64,000 nt of DNA. It comes from Polynucleobacter victoriensis (lineage in GTDB: Bacteria; Pseudomonadota; Gammaproteobacteria; Burkholderiales; Burkholderiaceae). The position numbers and the translations under genes are program-made. The stretch is taken from assembly GCF_900187875.1 (NCBI RefSeq), contig NZ_FYEX01000001.1, positions 806,001-870,000 on the forward strand. Direction: 5' to 3'. Below are positions 34,654 to 49,324 of this stretch, one piece after another (positions within the stretch are counted from its first letter, which is position 1; every line of letters starts with the position of its first letter). The notes beneath the pieces were generated by a model. The model was not told the DNA's origin, ran no database searches, and saw only the letters and a list, made by a program, of their open reading frames with translations.

Positions 34654-34680
34654 AACCCAAAGTTCTTTTAATGGCCGCTA

Positions 34681-35376
34681 TTAAGCAGCCAATGAGTTTT
34701 GGTCAACACGTACGCCAGCACCCATCGTGCTGCTTACGGCAACTTTTCTCAAATAAACACCCTTACTAGCAGCTGGCTTAGCTTTGTTCAAAGCATCCAA
34801 CAATGCCAATAAGTTATTTTTCAACGCACCAGGTTCAAATGAGCGACGACCAATCGTTGCGTGAACGATACCGGCTTTGTCAACACGGAACTGCACCTGA
34901 CCAGCTTTAGCATTTTTAACTGCACCAGCAACGTCTGGGCTCACAGTACCAACCTTAGGGTTAGGCATCAAACCTCTTGGACCAAGAATTTGACCCAATG
35001 TACCCACGATGCGCATCGCATCTGGAGATGCAATCAAAATATCAAAATCAATCTTGCCAGCTTTAATTTGATCAGCCAAATCATCCATGCCAACAATCTC
35101 TGCACCTGCGGCTTTAGCTTGTTCAGCTTTCTCACCTTGAGCAAATACTGCAACACGAACTGATTTACCTGTACCAGCAGGCAACACCACTGAACCACGA
35201 ACAACTTGGTCAGATTTCTTAGCATCAATACCTAATTGCACAGCAACGTCGATAGACTCATCAAATTTAGCTGTTGCAAATTCTTTAACAAGGCTTAATG
35301 CCTCATCAATTGGGTAAAACTTGTTACGGTCTACTTTTGCTTGAAAAGCAGCTACGCGTTTAGAAACTTTAGCCAT
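34681..35376 (-). CDS. rplA: 50S ribosomal protein L1
   Basis: Forms the mobile L1 stalk that guides E-site tRNA out; in enteric bacteria it represses the rplKA mRNA. The 231-residue sequence has [22 protein letters not shown] in the second domain and [19 protein letters not shown] near the end, both conserved. It begins two bases after the rplK stop. Confidence 0.98.
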   Translation of the reverse strand: MAKVSKRVAAFQAKVDRNKFYPIDEALSLVKEFATAKFDESIDVAVQLGIDAKKSDQVVRGSVVLPAGTGKSVRVAVFAQGEKAEQAKAAGAEIVGMDDLADQIKAGKIDFDILIASPDAMRIVGTLGQILGPRGLMPNPKVGTVSPDVAGAVKNAKAGQVQFRVDKAGIVHATIGRRSFEPGALKNNLLALLDALNKAKPAASKGVYLRKVAVSSTMGAGVRVDQNSLAA

Positions 35377-35378
35377 GA

Positions 35379-35810
35379 TTAGAGTCCTTCCACAGTGATA
35401 CCCATAGAGCGGGCGCTACCAGCGATTGTGCGAACAGCTGCATCCATATCTGCTGCTGTAAGGTCAGGCATTTTTGCCTTAGCAATTTCCTCAGCTTGAG
35501 CGCGAGTAATCTTGCCAACCTTGTCTGTATGTGGACGTGCAGAACCCTTTTCCAACTTGGCAGCTTTCTTAATCAAAACTGTTGCTGGAGGAGTCTTCAT
35601 CACAAATGTGAAGCTCTTGTCTGCGAACGCAGTGATCACTACTGGAATTGGTAAACCAGGCTCCATGCTCTGAGTTTGAGCATTAAACGCTTTACAGAAT
35701 TCCATGATGTTCAAACCGCGTTGACCTAACGCAGGACCAACTGGTGGCGATGGATTCGCTTTACCGGCTGGGATTTGTAGCTTAATAAAGCCAATAATCT
35801 TCTTTGCCAT
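35379..35810 (-). CDS. rplK: 50S ribosomal protein L11
   Basis: GTPase-centre protein also needed for RelA activation in the stringent response. The open frame reaches 35852, but the ATG at 35808-35810, giving [17 protein letters not shown], matches the family start and has GGAG ten bases before it. That leaves 143 residues. The proline-rich [19 protein letters not shown] hinge region is intact. It is the first gene of the rplKAJL-rpoBC block, after nusG. Confidence 0.97.
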   Translation of the reverse strand: MAKKIIGFIKLQIPAGKANPSPPVGPALGQRGLNIMEFCKAFNAQTQSMEPGLPIPVVITAFADKSFTFVMKTPPATVLIKKAAKLEKGSARPHTDKVGKITRAQAEEIAKAKMPDLTAADMDAAVRTIAGSARSMGITVEGL

Positions 35811-35905
35811 TTTTACACTCCAATTTAGGCGCATCTTTTTTAAAAAGACCACCGTTGAGTAAAACGCCTTGTTAGAGCGGCGACCCTAACTCAGCTCCTC
35901 ATACA

Positions 35906-35934
35906 AACCTGTTTTCACAGGCCTGTAAATCTTT
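35906..35934 (-). promoter_or_regulatory. Possible rplK promoter
   Basis: Minus-strand TTTACA, a 17-base spacer and TTGTAT lie just past the nusG stop. The -10 match is poor (three of six). The spacer itself contains CCTGT-GAAA-ACAGG, an inverted repeat. The boundaries are approximate. Confidence 0.35.
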
Positions 35935-36502
35935 ACATCTTTTCTACCTGACCGAACTCTAGCTCTACAGGTGTGCCACGACCGAAGATTGTTACTGAAA
36001 CTCTCAAACGAGATTTTTCGTAGTTAACTTCTTCTACGTTGCCGTTGAAGTCTGTGAATGGACCTTCTTTAACGCGAACCATTTCACCCACTTCAAACAA
36101 TGTTTTTGGTTTTGGCTTATCAACACCAGCTTGCATTTGATCCATGATCTTTTGCACTTCAGCTGGTGAAATTGGTGATGGTTTATTTCTAACTCCACCA
36201 ACAAAGCCAGTCACTTTTGGCGTATTTTTTACCAAGTGCCATGTCTCATCAGTCATTTCCATTTCGATAAGAACATAACCAGGGAAGAAGCGGCGCTCAG
36301 AAACAGCCTTGTGACCGCTCTTGATTTCTACAACCTCTTCAGATGGCACCAAAATCTTGCCAAACTTATCAGCCATTCCAGAACGTGCAATACGCTCTGT
36401 TAAACCTTTTTGCACACTCTTCTCCATACCAGAGTAAGCATGAATAACATACCAGCGCATATTGCCAGTAGTTTGTGTATTGATGATTGCTTGTTCAGAC
36501 AT
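35933..36502 (-). CDS. nusG: Transcription termination/antitermination protein NusG
   Basis: Binds RNA polymerase, suppresses pausing and links it to Rho or the ribosome. The 189-residue protein has the NGN domain ([20 protein letters not shown] near 15-34, [11 protein letters not shown] near 76-86) and a C-terminal KOW domain ([20 protein letters not shown] near 137-156). It starts 7 bases after secE, the standard pair. Confidence 0.97.
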   Translation of the reverse strand: MSEQAIINTQTTGNMRWYVIHAYSGMEKSVQKGLTERIARSGMADKFGKILVPSEEVVEIKSGHKAVSERRFFPGYVLIEMEMTDETWHLVKNTPKVTGFVGGVRNKPSPISPAEVQKIMDQMQAGVDKPKPKTLFEVGEMVRVKEGPFTDFNGNVEEVNYEKSRLRVSVTIFGRGTPVELEFGQVEKM

Positions 36503-36509
36503 CTTTTAC

Positions 36510-36884
36510 TCACTTCCAACCGAGGAATACAGAGAAAACCAACCACTCAATGAGTTTGTCAGCTGCCCACAAGAACAAAGCCATAACAACAACAAATGCA
36601 AAAACAACTAGCGTCATTTGCGTTGCTTCTTTACGACTTGGCCATACAACTTTTTTAGCCTCAGCAACTGAATCTTTGGCATAAGCCAAAAAGCGCTTTC
36701 CATCAGCCGACACAGCAGCAAGAACAACTGCTACCGCAAAGCCACCCAATAGCACAGCCAATCTCACCCAAATAGTTTGAGAAGCTAACGTGTAATAAGC
36801 GACTAAAGAAAGAATGACAATAAAACCAGCCAGGATAATCATCCAGCTAGTTTTATTTTCTTGTTCGACTGATGTTTGCGACAT
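36510..36884 (-). CDS. secE: Protein translocase subunit SecE
   Basis: Clamp subunit of the SecYEG translocon. The frame is open to 36953, but that longer version would overlap the tRNA-Trp gene. The ATG at 36882-36884, giving MSQTSVEQENKTSW, is preferred, for 124 residues. Three hydrophobic segments are visible (two in the first 60 residues, one near the end), as in the three-helix proteobacterial type. The conserved amphipathic stretch KKVVWPSRKEATQMT is present. Confidence 0.95.
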   Translation of the reverse strand: MSQTSVEQENKTSWMIILAGFIVILSLVAYYTLASQTIWVRLAVLLGGFAVAVVLAAVSADGKRFLAYAKDSVAEAKKVVWPSRKEATQMTLVVFAFVVVMALFLWAADKLIEWLVFSVFLGWK

Positions 36885-36900
36885 ATTTTTCAGTTTGCTG

Positions 36901-36976
36901 TGGCAGGGGCGGAGGGCATCGAACCCCCAACCTTCGGTTTTGGAGACCGACACTCTGCCAATTGAGCTACGCCCCT
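36901..36976 (-). tRNA. tRNA-Trp (anticodon CCA)
   Basis: A 76-base cloverleaf with AGGGGCG / CGCCCCT acceptor arms and encoded CCA. The anticodon loop CTCCAAA gives CCA. It lies between tuf and secE, in a transcript that also carries three tRNAs upstream of tuf. Confidence 0.96.
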
Positions 36977-36984
36977 TACGTTCA

Positions 36985-38175
<1,191 letters not shown>

Positions 38176-38208
38176 TTTTTCAGCCTCAATTAAATGAATA
38201 CTAAACTC

Positions 38209-38283
<75 letters not shown>

Positions 38284-38303
38284 AAACTAAATGCCACCAT
38301 TAC

Positions 38304-38378
38304 TGGAGCGGGTAGAGGGAGTCGAACCCTCGTCTCTAGCTTGGAAGGCTAGGGTAATAGCCGTTATACGACACCCGC
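38304..38378 (-). tRNA. tRNA-Gly (anticodon TCC)
   Basis: 75 bases with GCGGGTG / TACCCGC-type acceptor arms (one G-T pair) and encoded CCA. The anticodon loop CTTCCAA gives TCC. It is the middle member of the Tyr-Gly-Thr group. Confidence 0.95.
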
Positions 38379-38428
38379 CAGGCACTTCACTCACCCACAA
38401 CAACAACTCAACTACAACTACATACAAC

Positions 38429-38514
38429 TGGTGGGGAGGGATGGATTCGAACCAACGTAGGCGTAAGCCAACAGATTTACAGTCTGCCCCCTTTAGCCAC
38501 TCGGGCACCTCCCC
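38429..38514 (-). tRNA. tRNA-Tyr (anticodon GTA)
   Basis: 86 bases with the long variable arm expected of bacterial tRNA-Tyr, GGGGAGG / CCTCCCC acceptor arms and encoded CCA. The anticodon loop CTGTAAA gives GTA. It is the first tRNA of the group, close to the promoter. Confidence 0.95.
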
Positions 38515-38525
38515 GTGAACCGCAT

Positions 38526-38555
38526 ATTATTACTTAAATCAACAACTTTTGTCAA
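38526..38555 (-). promoter_or_regulatory. Promoter of the tRNA-tuf-secE transcript
   Basis: Minus-strand TTGACA (38550-38555), an 18-base spacer and AATAAT (38526-38531), then a short GC-containing discriminator before tRNA-Tyr at 38514. The -35 is a perfect consensus. Confidence 0.7.
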
Positions 38556-38582
38556 ATATCTCGACGTAAAACTCACTAACAA

Positions 38583-38622
38583 AATACAAAGCAAAACGCC
38601 CAGATCAGCTTGATCTGGGCGT
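38583..38622 (-). terminator. rRNA operon terminator
   Basis: A perfect 12-bp stem (38596-38607 with 38611-38622, ACGCCCAGATCA and its complement) with a 3-base loop, followed by T-rich sequence on the minus strand. It lies 11 bases after the 5S gene. Confidence 0.9.
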
Positions 38623-38632
38623 TTCTAAAAGG

Positions 38633-38749
38633 TGCCTGGCAATTACCTACTTTCACACGGGTAATCCGCACTATCATCGGCGTAGAGTCGTTTCACGGTC
38701 CTGTTCGGGATGGGAAGGGGTGGTTCCAACTCGCTATTGTCACCAGGCA
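38633..38749 (-). rRNA. rrf: 5S ribosomal RNA
   Basis: About 117 bases, with closing helix TGCCTGG / CCAGGCA and typical internal sequence (CCCATCCCGAACAGG). The ends are set by the closing stem and may be off by a base or two. It is the last structural RNA of the operon. Confidence 0.95.
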
Positions 38750-38860
38750 TAGAGGGTAGGTTACTTGTTAAATCAACAAATAACCAAATTCGAGTAAGCA
38801 ATTGGGTAGTGACCTATCAAAAACAGGCACTACATATCAGCACCAAATGTGCTGGTTATA

Positions 38861-41733
<2,873 letters not shown>

Positions 41734-41914
41734 ATAACGAGCACCACTGGTACAAGTTATAAGTTCTTCTCTATATTACTAACTACTTGTTGCGATATGT
41801 TTGTGCCGTAATCCAAGTAAAACTAATTACTTGAAGAACTATTTGTTGTTGATTTAATCAACTACCCATGTATATTGAACTCTCAATAAATTCAATATAC
41901 GCATTGCTTACTCA

Positions 41915-41929
41915 AATTTTTAAAGAACA
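41915..41929 (-). promoter_or_regulatory. boxA-like element in the 16S-23S spacer
   Basis: The minus strand reads TGTTCTTTAAAAATT, resembling the boxA antitermination element bound by NusB-S10. It lies about 180 bases before 23S in a spacer of 1.5 kb including two tRNA genes and flanks. Confidence 0.55.
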
Positions 41930-41989
41930 GCCAATTAATGGCAAAGATAAATACACCTTGATGCACTTATCTTTGCCGTTATAAGTAGA

Positions 41990-42065
41990 TGGTGGAGGAT
42001 GACGGGATCGAACCGACGACCCCCTGCTTGCAAAGCAGGTGCTCTCCCAGCTGAGCTAATCCCCC
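41990..42065 (-). tRNA. tRNA-Ala (anticodon TGC)
   Basis: 76 bases with GGGGGAT acceptor arm and encoded CCA. The anticodon loop TTTGCAA gives TGC. It is in the rRNA spacer, nearer 23S. Its 3' flank contains a GGCAAAGATAA / TTATCTTTGCC pairing that may be a processing stem. Confidence 0.96.
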
Positions 42066-42100
42066 AGCTAATACTTATTGCCAGGCTTGCTGCTAATCTG

Positions 42101-42177
42101 TGGTGGGTCTGGAAGGACTTGAACCTTCGACCCCCGCCTTATCAAGACGGTGCTCTAACCACCTGAGCTACAGACCC
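42101..42177 (-). tRNA. tRNA-Ile (anticodon GAT)
   Basis: 77 bases with GGGTCTG / CAGACCC acceptor arms and encoded CCA. The anticodon loop CTTGATAAG gives GAT. It is in the rRNA spacer directly after 16S, in the standard Ile-Ala order. Confidence 0.96.
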
Positions 42178-42238
42178 GCGGCATTTCTCTCTTTATCAAC
42201 CGATAAGTGTGGGCACTAAAGAATCAACATCTTTTCTC

Positions 42239-43773
<1,535 letters not shown>

Positions 43774-44201
43774 TAATTCCTGTGATGCATTACTGCATCG
43801 TCGCTCACTCATTCAGAATCGACTCCAGTCTTTCGACCGGAACCAAATTTACTGTTTTGTGAGTACTGCTTATATCTGTCCCGAAGGACTGGATGTCTTT
43901 TCTCAGTACCCACATTTATCGGTTGACTACTTTTTAAAGAAGGCTGTTTGCTTTTTGTTTATTTCAAAACGCATTCAGCAGAGAAACGAGACTATGCCTG
44001 ACCTAAAACAACATGTCAACACCTTTTGCAGAAATATTTACTAATTTGCTCAAAAAAAATTTATTTATTACTAAATTTACAAATATTTCTCTTTAAAAAC
44101 ATAGGGATATAAAAATATTAGGGTAAACCCTTAAATTTACCTAGTTTTTCGTTGATTCTCAGCCTAAAATTGATACTGCACCGCAACACTCAAGGGGCAA
44201 T
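43774..44201 (-). promoter_or_regulatory. rRNA leader and AT-rich control region
   Basis: This 428-base gap without a gene holds the rRNA leader (43774-43985), a boxA-like CTTCTTTAAAAAG at about 43931-43943, the core promoter at 43991-44019, and an AT-rich stretch (44035-44120) suited to UP-element or FIS-type binding. A GGGTAAACCC palindrome lies at 44121-44130, between the rRNA promoter and the divergent GNAT gene. Confidence 0.6.
43991..44019 (-). promoter_or_regulatory. rRNA operon promoter
   Basis: Minus-strand TTGACA (44014-44019), a 17-base spacer and CATAGT (43991-43996). The -35 is perfect. A-rich tracts lie upstream. About 215 bases of leader separate it from 16S. Confidence 0.75.
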
Positions 44202-44834
44202 ATGTTTGAAATAGCCAAAACACTTAAATTACCTAATATTCTGGTCAGGGAATTGCACCCAGGACACAGGGAAAAAATTCGCTTACATCTTTTGGCGCTC
44301 TCCGATAAGGATAGAAGCCTAAGGTTTGGCCTACACACAAGCGATGAGGTTATTAACAACTATGTCGCACACATCGATTTTTCAAACGATTCAGTTTTTG
44401 GGGTATTTGATAAGCAACTTAATTTGATTGCATGCGCACACCTAGCTTACCCCGCCTTGAAACAAGCCACCAATAGAACTGCTGAATTTGGCGTATCTGT
44501 GAGCACAGAGGGGCGCGGCATGGGTATTGGCTCTGCTCTATTTAAACGTGCAGCAACTCATGCAAGAAATACCAATATTGAAATTCTGTACGTGCACTGC
44601 TTATCTAGAAATAAGGTGATGATGCACATCGCTGAAAAAGCAGGGATGGAAATCGAATTTTCATATGGCGAGGCGGATGCATATTTAAAACTAGCCAAAC
44701 CAAACAACAGCAGCATTGTTGCAGAGGCTGTTCACGCACAAGCTGCTGACATTGATTACGCGGTTAAGAAAAATATTCAGCACTCTAAATTTTTAATTTC
44801 TCAAATTAGATCTTTTGCACTATCACCCAAATAA
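44202..44834 (+). CDS. GNAT-family N-acetyltransferase
   Basis: Predicted to transfer an acetyl group from acetyl-CoA to an unknown amine. The GNAT core spans about residues 13-155 of 210, with the acetyl-CoA loop RGMGIG at 105-110 followed by SALFKRAATHAR. The last 55 residues are a helical extension outside the common fold, rich in alanine and charged residues. AAGGGG lies four bases before the ATG. The gene is alone, head-to-head with the rRNA promoter, and has its own terminator. I do not recognise a specific substrate; ribosomal protein or small-molecule acetylation are both possible. Confidence 0.85.
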   Translation: MFEIAKTLKLPNILVRELHPGHREKIRLHLLALSDKDRSLRFGLHTSDEVINNYVAHIDFSNDSVFGVFDKQLNLIACAHLAYPALKQATNRTAEFGVSVSTEGRGMGIGSALFKRAATHARNTNIEILYVHCLSRNKVMMHIAEKAGMEIEFSYGEADAYLKLAKPNNSSIVAEAVHAQAADIDYAVKKNIQHSKFLISQIRSFALSPK

Positions 44835-44862
44835 AAAAGCTCAGAAATTTCTGAGCTTTTTT
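44835..44862. terminator. Bidirectional terminator, GNAT / BON lipoprotein
   Basis: Near-perfect palindrome AAAAAAGCTCAGAAA / TTTCTGAGCTTTTTT between two convergent genes, with T-tracts on each strand. It begins right at the GNAT stop codon. Confidence 0.88.
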
Positions 44863-44880
44863 ATTAATGGTCGCTAGGTT

Positions 44881-45501
44881 TTATTTATTCGCACCATCTA
44901 AGCGACGTTTATCCGCCTCAGAAATTAAATCAAATACTTTTGTTACTTGTTTAACACCTGGAACTTCTCGCGCAATGTTAACTGCTACGTTAGCCTCAGC
45001 CTCAGTAACAATACCCATCAAATAAACTTTGCCAGCCTCAGTGACAACTTTCATGGAGTTTGATGGCACATTTTTATCTGCCAAGAAAGCGCCTTTAATT
45101 CTTGTTGTTAAATAAGCATCGTTGGTGCGTGCGCTTAATCCACTTAATGGGGCAGCAACTAACTCGTTAAAAACATCAGAAACATTTTTCATTGCTTTAA
45201 CGCTACTTGCAACCTCTGACTTTAGTTGCTCTGTTCTAGTTTCACCAGTTAACAAGACGCGACGATTAAATACGCTGACATTAACGTGAACGTTATCGCC
45301 ATATTTTTTAATCAAAAAACTTTCGGCTTCCAACTGTATGCCTCTATCAATAGATTGCGTACCAGGGTTTCTTCTGTCTGCGATTACTAGAGCGCCGCCA
45401 GCCATGCCTCCGGCAACAAGAGGGAAGCAACCAGCCAATGCAGTCACGCTTAATGAAGCAGCCATCAACTTTATCGTTTGACGCTTTAAATTCTTATTCA
45501 T
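44881..45501 (-). CDS. BON-domain outer-membrane lipoprotein (DolP/YraP-like)
   Basis: Probably an envelope-integrity lipoprotein. From the ATG at 45501 (GAGGAAG just upstream; an earlier TTG at 45522 is less likely) the protein has 206 residues. A signal peptide ends in the lipobox LAGC (about 22-25). Two BON domains follow, about 50-115 and 120-190. It directly follows the SIS-domain gene. In enteric bacteria dolP follows diaA in the same way, which supports the assignment by synteny. Confidence 0.85.
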   Translation of the reverse strand: MNKNLKRQTIKLMAASLSVTALAGCFPLVAGGMAGGALVIADRRNPGTQSIDRGIQLEAESFLIKKYGDNVHVNVSVFNRRVLLTGETRTEQLKSEVASSVKAMKNVSDVFNELVAAPLSGLSARTNDAYLTTRIKGAFLADKNVPSNSMKVVTEAGKVYLMGIVTEAEANVAVNIAREVPGVKQVTKVFDLISEADKRRLDGANK

Positions 45502-45514
45502 TTCTTCCTCTTCT

Positions 45515-46162
<648 letters not shown>

Positions 46163-46251
46163 TCAAATTACCCTGAAAATTGCAAGCGCACGATCTTTGA
46201 TGCATCATCAGTTTTACTCAATTAATTTGGCCCAATAAAACGGGTAGCAGA

Positions 46252-47139
46252 ATGGATCTCTTTAAATACGCACAAGGCCAAAACTTTCCAACTAGCGCCT
46301 TATATCTTGTTGCAACCCCAATTGGAAACCTTGCGGACATCACTATTAGAGCCTTACATATTCTTATGCAAGTCGACGGTATTGCTTGTGAGGATAAGCG
46401 TCACAGCAGCGCGCTATTAAATGCCTATGGGATTTCTAAACCTTTATACGCCGTGCATGAACATAATGAAAAGTCAGCCAGCCAACACATTATTAATAAG
46501 TTGGCACAAGGGGAGAGATGGGCTTACATCTCTGATGCGGGCTCACCCGGAATATCGGACCCGGGTGCCACTCTTTGTGACGAGGTAAGGCAAGCTGGCT
46601 TCTTGGCTATTCCATTGCCTGGTCCATGCGCAGTTATCACCGCAATATCTGCGTCAGGTGAGTTTCTAAACAATAGCGATGGTTCATTTCAATTTCTAGG
46701 CTTCTTGCCTGCCAAGGCGACGCAACGAGACGCGATGATTAACTTTGCAGTTAACTCAAATGTTGCCAGCTTTTTTTACGAGGCGCCCCACAGAATCGAA
46801 GCCACCTTAAAAGCTCTTGCTGAAAAAACTGCTGCAACTCAGCGAATATTTATTGCAAAAGAACTCACCAAAATTTTTGAAGAAATAACGATTCTTAAAT
46901 CTGATGAAATCACCCAATGGTTAAATCAAGTTAAATCTTGGCAGGGTGAGTACGTTCTTGGTGTTGAGGCTTCCCCCAAAAAGCCAGTCGAATCCGAATT
47001 TGATGAAGCAACCTTGGCTTGGATTAAAGCGATTGATAATGAAATAGGGCACAAAGATCTATCAGAAATAATCTCTAAAGTGACTGGAATGCCCAAAAAG
47101 GACGCATATAAACATCTACTGGAGTTAAAGCAGTCATAA
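46252..47139 (+). CDS. rsmI: 16S rRNA (cytidine-1402-2'-O)-methyltransferase RsmI
   Basis: S-adenosylmethionine-dependent methylation of C1402 at the ribosomal P site. The 295-residue tetrapyrrole-methylase fold shows LVATPIGNLADITIRAL (19-35), DAGSPGISDPG (about 95-105), PLPGPCAVITAISASG (about 119-134) and FYEAPHRIEATLKAL (about 174-188). It is divergent from the DiaA-like gene, a pairing shared with the enteric yraL-diaA-dolP region, though no LpoA gene lies between them here. A strong terminator follows. Confidence 0.95.
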   Translation: MDLFKYAQGQNFPTSALYLVATPIGNLADITIRALHILMQVDGIACEDKRHSSALLNAYGISKPLYAVHEHNEKSASQHIINKLAQGERWAYISDAGSPGISDPGATLCDEVRQAGFLAIPLPGPCAVITAISASGEFLNNSDGSFQFLGFLPAKATQRDAMINFAVNSNVASFFYEAPHRIEATLKALAEKTAATQRIFIAKELTKIFEEITILKSDEITQWLNQVKSWQGEYVLGVEASPKKPVESEFDEATLAWIKAIDNEIGHKDLSEIISKVTGMPKKDAYKHLLELKQS

Positions 47140-47140
47140 A

Positions 47141-47164
47141 AAAACCCCCGAATTCGGGGGTTTT
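47141..47164. terminator. Bidirectional terminator, rsmI / cytochrome c
   Basis: Perfect palindrome AAAACCCCCG / AATTCGGGGGTTTT between convergent genes. The extended A-run before it and T-run after it suit both directions. Confidence 0.9.
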
Positions 47165-47180
47165 AACCATGCAAGGAAAC

Positions 47181-47708
47181 TTATTTCTTTTCTTCAGCAG
47201 CCTTAGGCAGTTCTGGCGCCTTAGGCTCTGCGAACTTGCCACCAGCAGAAGCTGTTAAATAAACAACAGCTCTACCTAACTCATAATCAGAAATATCATC
47301 TGGATTTGTGCCCCCACGAGCTGGCATAGCACCCTTACCCTTTACCAAAGAACTTAGTAAACCGTCATAACCACGGCCTAAACGAGCAGACCAACCACCC
47401 GCATCACCAAACTTCGGGGCTCCAGCCGCGCCAGAGGCGTGGCATGAGGCGCAAGCTTGTTTATAAACTTCTTCACCTGTTTTGAATACTTTCGGGCCAG
47501 AGGCATCCTTAAAGTCTAACAAGGCTACTGGTTTGATTAATTGATTAGCTGCTTCAGCTGCTGCATCGGGATTGGCACCTGGTTTTTTACCGCTACCAAC
47601 ATAAACCATTAATAGGGCAATAATGATTAATGGCACAAAAAAGCTCGCAAAAACCATTACAACCAACTGTTTAGGAGATTTAATCAAATTTCCGTGTTCT
47701 TCACTCAT
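47181..47708 (-). CDS. Membrane-anchored monoheme cytochrome c (c5-like)
   Basis: Electron carrier of the respiratory chain, facing the periplasm. The 175-residue protein has an N-terminal membrane anchor (about 16-38), a linker, and a class I heme domain with CASCH at 86-90 and a distal methionine in KGKGAMPARGG near 130. The C-terminus is a proline/lysine-rich tail. The anchor is not followed by a cleavage site, so it should stay membrane-bound. It would depend on the system II maturation protein at the left edge of the window. Confidence 0.87.
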   Translation of the reverse strand: MSEEHGNLIKSPKQLVVMVFASFFVPLIIIALLMVYVGSGKKPGANPDAAAEAANQLIKPVALLDFKDASGPKVFKTGEEVYKQACASCHASGAAGAPKFGDAGGWSARLGRGYDGLLSSLVKGKGAMPARGGTNPDDISDYELGRAVVYLTASAGGKFAEPKAPELPKAAEEKK

Positions 47709-47784
47709 TTCGGATTTCCCTTTTTATCTAGCTCGCGACATTATAGCGAGGATAATCATTGTCAGCCTTACAATCTTACATATT

Positions 47785-47859
47785 GCGACCGTAGTTCAAT
47801 GGATAGAATTAGAGTTTCCGAAGCTCTCGATACAGGTTCGATTCCTGTCGGTCGCACCA
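47785..47859 (+). tRNA. tRNA-Arg (anticodon CCG)
   Basis: 75 bases with GCGACCG / CGGTCGC acceptor arms and encoded CCA. The anticodon loop TTTCCGAAG gives CCG. It is a lone tRNA on the plus strand. A small hairpin (AGGCA / TGCCT) lies about 50 bases downstream, but no T-run follows. Confidence 0.94.
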
Positions 47860-47954
47860 TGACCTAGCTCAATAAATACCCATGAAACAAGGCAAACTTG
47901 CCTAAAAACCCTTAAAATACCGCTATCTTGAATTCCGCGCTATAAAAGGTCGCC

Positions 47955-49061
47955 ATGTCATCAAATACAGCTGAATTAAATATTGATCAACCAATACCAG
48001 TTGGCCAGCCAATTCCACATCGTAAGGTAATTAGGTCTTGGCTAACACCACTAACAGAAAGAGTTGTAGTTAAAGCAATCGCTTTACAGCTACTCGACAC
48101 GGTTATTTTGACAGCCGGCATCGTTGGCACCGTTTACTTCGAATCTTTTTTAGTAAAGCTTTTTTTAGCTCTATTCTCAGGATTCATGATTGGCCGCATT
48201 TTCATTCTTGGTCATGATGCCTGTCATCAAAGCTTTACACCTCACAGAGGCTTGAACAAATTATTAGGTCGCCTAGCATTTTTACCATCTCTTACACCAT
48301 ACAGCTTGTGGGAAGTTGGTCATAACGTAGTTCACCATGGCCAAACAAATTTAAAAGGTTTTGACTTTGTATGGGCGCCACTATCGCTTGAGGAATACAA
48401 CAACCTTACTGATGGTCAAAAGGCTCTTGAACGCCACTACAGAAGCGGTTGGGGCCCAGCCCTTTATTACTTCCTAGAAATTTGGTGGAAAAAAATGTTT
48501 TTCCCAAATAAGAAAAACATGCCTGCAACTCGCCCAGCATTCTTGTGGGATAACGTTTTAGTTTCAGTGTTTGCAGTGATCTGGAACGCAGCACTAATTT
48601 ATGCGGCACTTGCTACAGATCAATCTGTTTTACTTACGATTGTGATGGGCTTTGTCATTCCTTTCATTTTCTGGAATGCCATGATTGGCTTTGTGGTTTA
48701 TGTGCACCACACTCATCCAAGTGTTTCTTGGTATTCAGATAAATCCGAATGGCTACGCGCGCAACCATTTGTATCAACAACAGTTCATTTAGCGTTCCCA
48801 TTCAAGTGGGGTGCTTGGATGCACCACATCATGGAACATACTGCTCATCACGTTGATATGAGCGTACCCCTTTATCAATTGAAGCAAGCTCAATCAAAGC
48901 TTGAAACCATGTTGCCGGGCCGCATTATTGTGCAAAAATTCTCATGGGCTTGGTACTTTGAAACTGCCAAACTTTGCAAGCTCTATGACACTGAAAACAA
49001 GTGCTGGCTTGATTTCGAAGGCAACAAAACAGCAGATTCAATAAAAGTAGTTTTAAGTTAA
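47955..49061 (+). CDS. Membrane fatty acid desaturase
   Basis: Di-iron integral membrane desaturase introducing a double bond into acyl lipids, probably of the delta-12/omega-6 type. The 368-residue protein has the three histidine boxes: HDACH (87-91), HNVVHH (123-128) and HTAHH (295-299), with membrane pairs between. An extra HHTH (251-254) lies before the last. AAGG precedes the ATG. It is a single-gene unit after tRNA-Arg, with its own terminator; the exact position of desaturation cannot be read from sequence. Confidence 0.87.
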   Translation: MSSNTAELNIDQPIPVGQPIPHRKVIRSWLTPLTERVVVKAIALQLLDTVILTAGIVGTVYFESFLVKLFLALFSGFMIGRIFILGHDACHQSFTPHRGLNKLLGRLAFLPSLTPYSLWEVGHNVVHHGQTNLKGFDFVWAPLSLEEYNNLTDGQKALERHYRSGWGPALYYFLEIWWKKMFFPNKKNMPATRPAFLWDNVLVSVFAVIWNAALIYAALATDQSVLLTIVMGFVIPFIFWNAMIGFVVYVHHTHPSVSWYSDKSEWLRAQPFVSTTVHLAFPFKWGAWMHHIMEHTAHHVDMSVPLYQLKQAQSKLETMLPGRIIVQKFSWAWYFETAKLCKLYDTENKCWLDFEGNKTADSIKVVLS

Positions 49062-49075
49062 ATAGAGACAAAAAG

Positions 49076-49096
49076 ACGCCCGAAAGGGCGTTTTTT
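49076..49096 (+). terminator. Terminator of the desaturase gene
   Basis: ACGCCC / GGGCGT stem closed by a GAAA tetraloop, followed by six T residues. It lies 15 bases past the stop codon. Confidence 0.88.
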
Positions 49097-49141
49097 AAAA
49101 AGCCGTTAAAATAGATGGCTAATACTAATAGAGAAGTTCAT

Positions 49142-49324
49142 ATGTCAACGCCACCAACCACCTTGGAAAGCAATACAAGAGTCATGAAATTTTGCTCTTC
49201 TTGCAGCAGAGAAAAACCCCTTGAAGGTGGTACATGGATACCTACAAGCAATCGTAAACAACGCTGGATTTGCGCTAGTTGTTTATACAACAGAACGCAC
49301 CGCACAGGCTCTGCAAAAGCTTAA
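49142..49324 (+). CDS. Small zinc-ribbon protein of unknown function
   Basis: From the ATG at 49142 (AGAGAAG upstream; an earlier in-frame ATG at 49115 is less likely) this encodes 60 residues. Two cysteine pairs, FCSSCSREK and ICASCLYNR, are separated by about 24 residues with a conserved-looking tryptophan, so a zinc-binding knuckle is probable. The C-terminus is basic. Its stop codon shares bases with that of the convergent hydrolase (TTAA at 49321-49324). I do not recognise the family; RNA or DNA binding is only a guess. Confidence 0.7.
   Translation: MSTPPTTLESNTRVMKFCSSCSREKPLEGGTWIPTSNRKQRWICASCLYNRTHRTGSAKA

Noticed and set aside
36885..36953. Longer SecE start
   Set aside because: It would read through most of tRNA-Trp, and the ATG at 36884 fits the family.
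38291..38518. Open frames on both strands across the tRNA-Gly and tRNA-Tyr genes
   Set aside because: They overlap clear tRNA cloverleafs and arise by chance from them.
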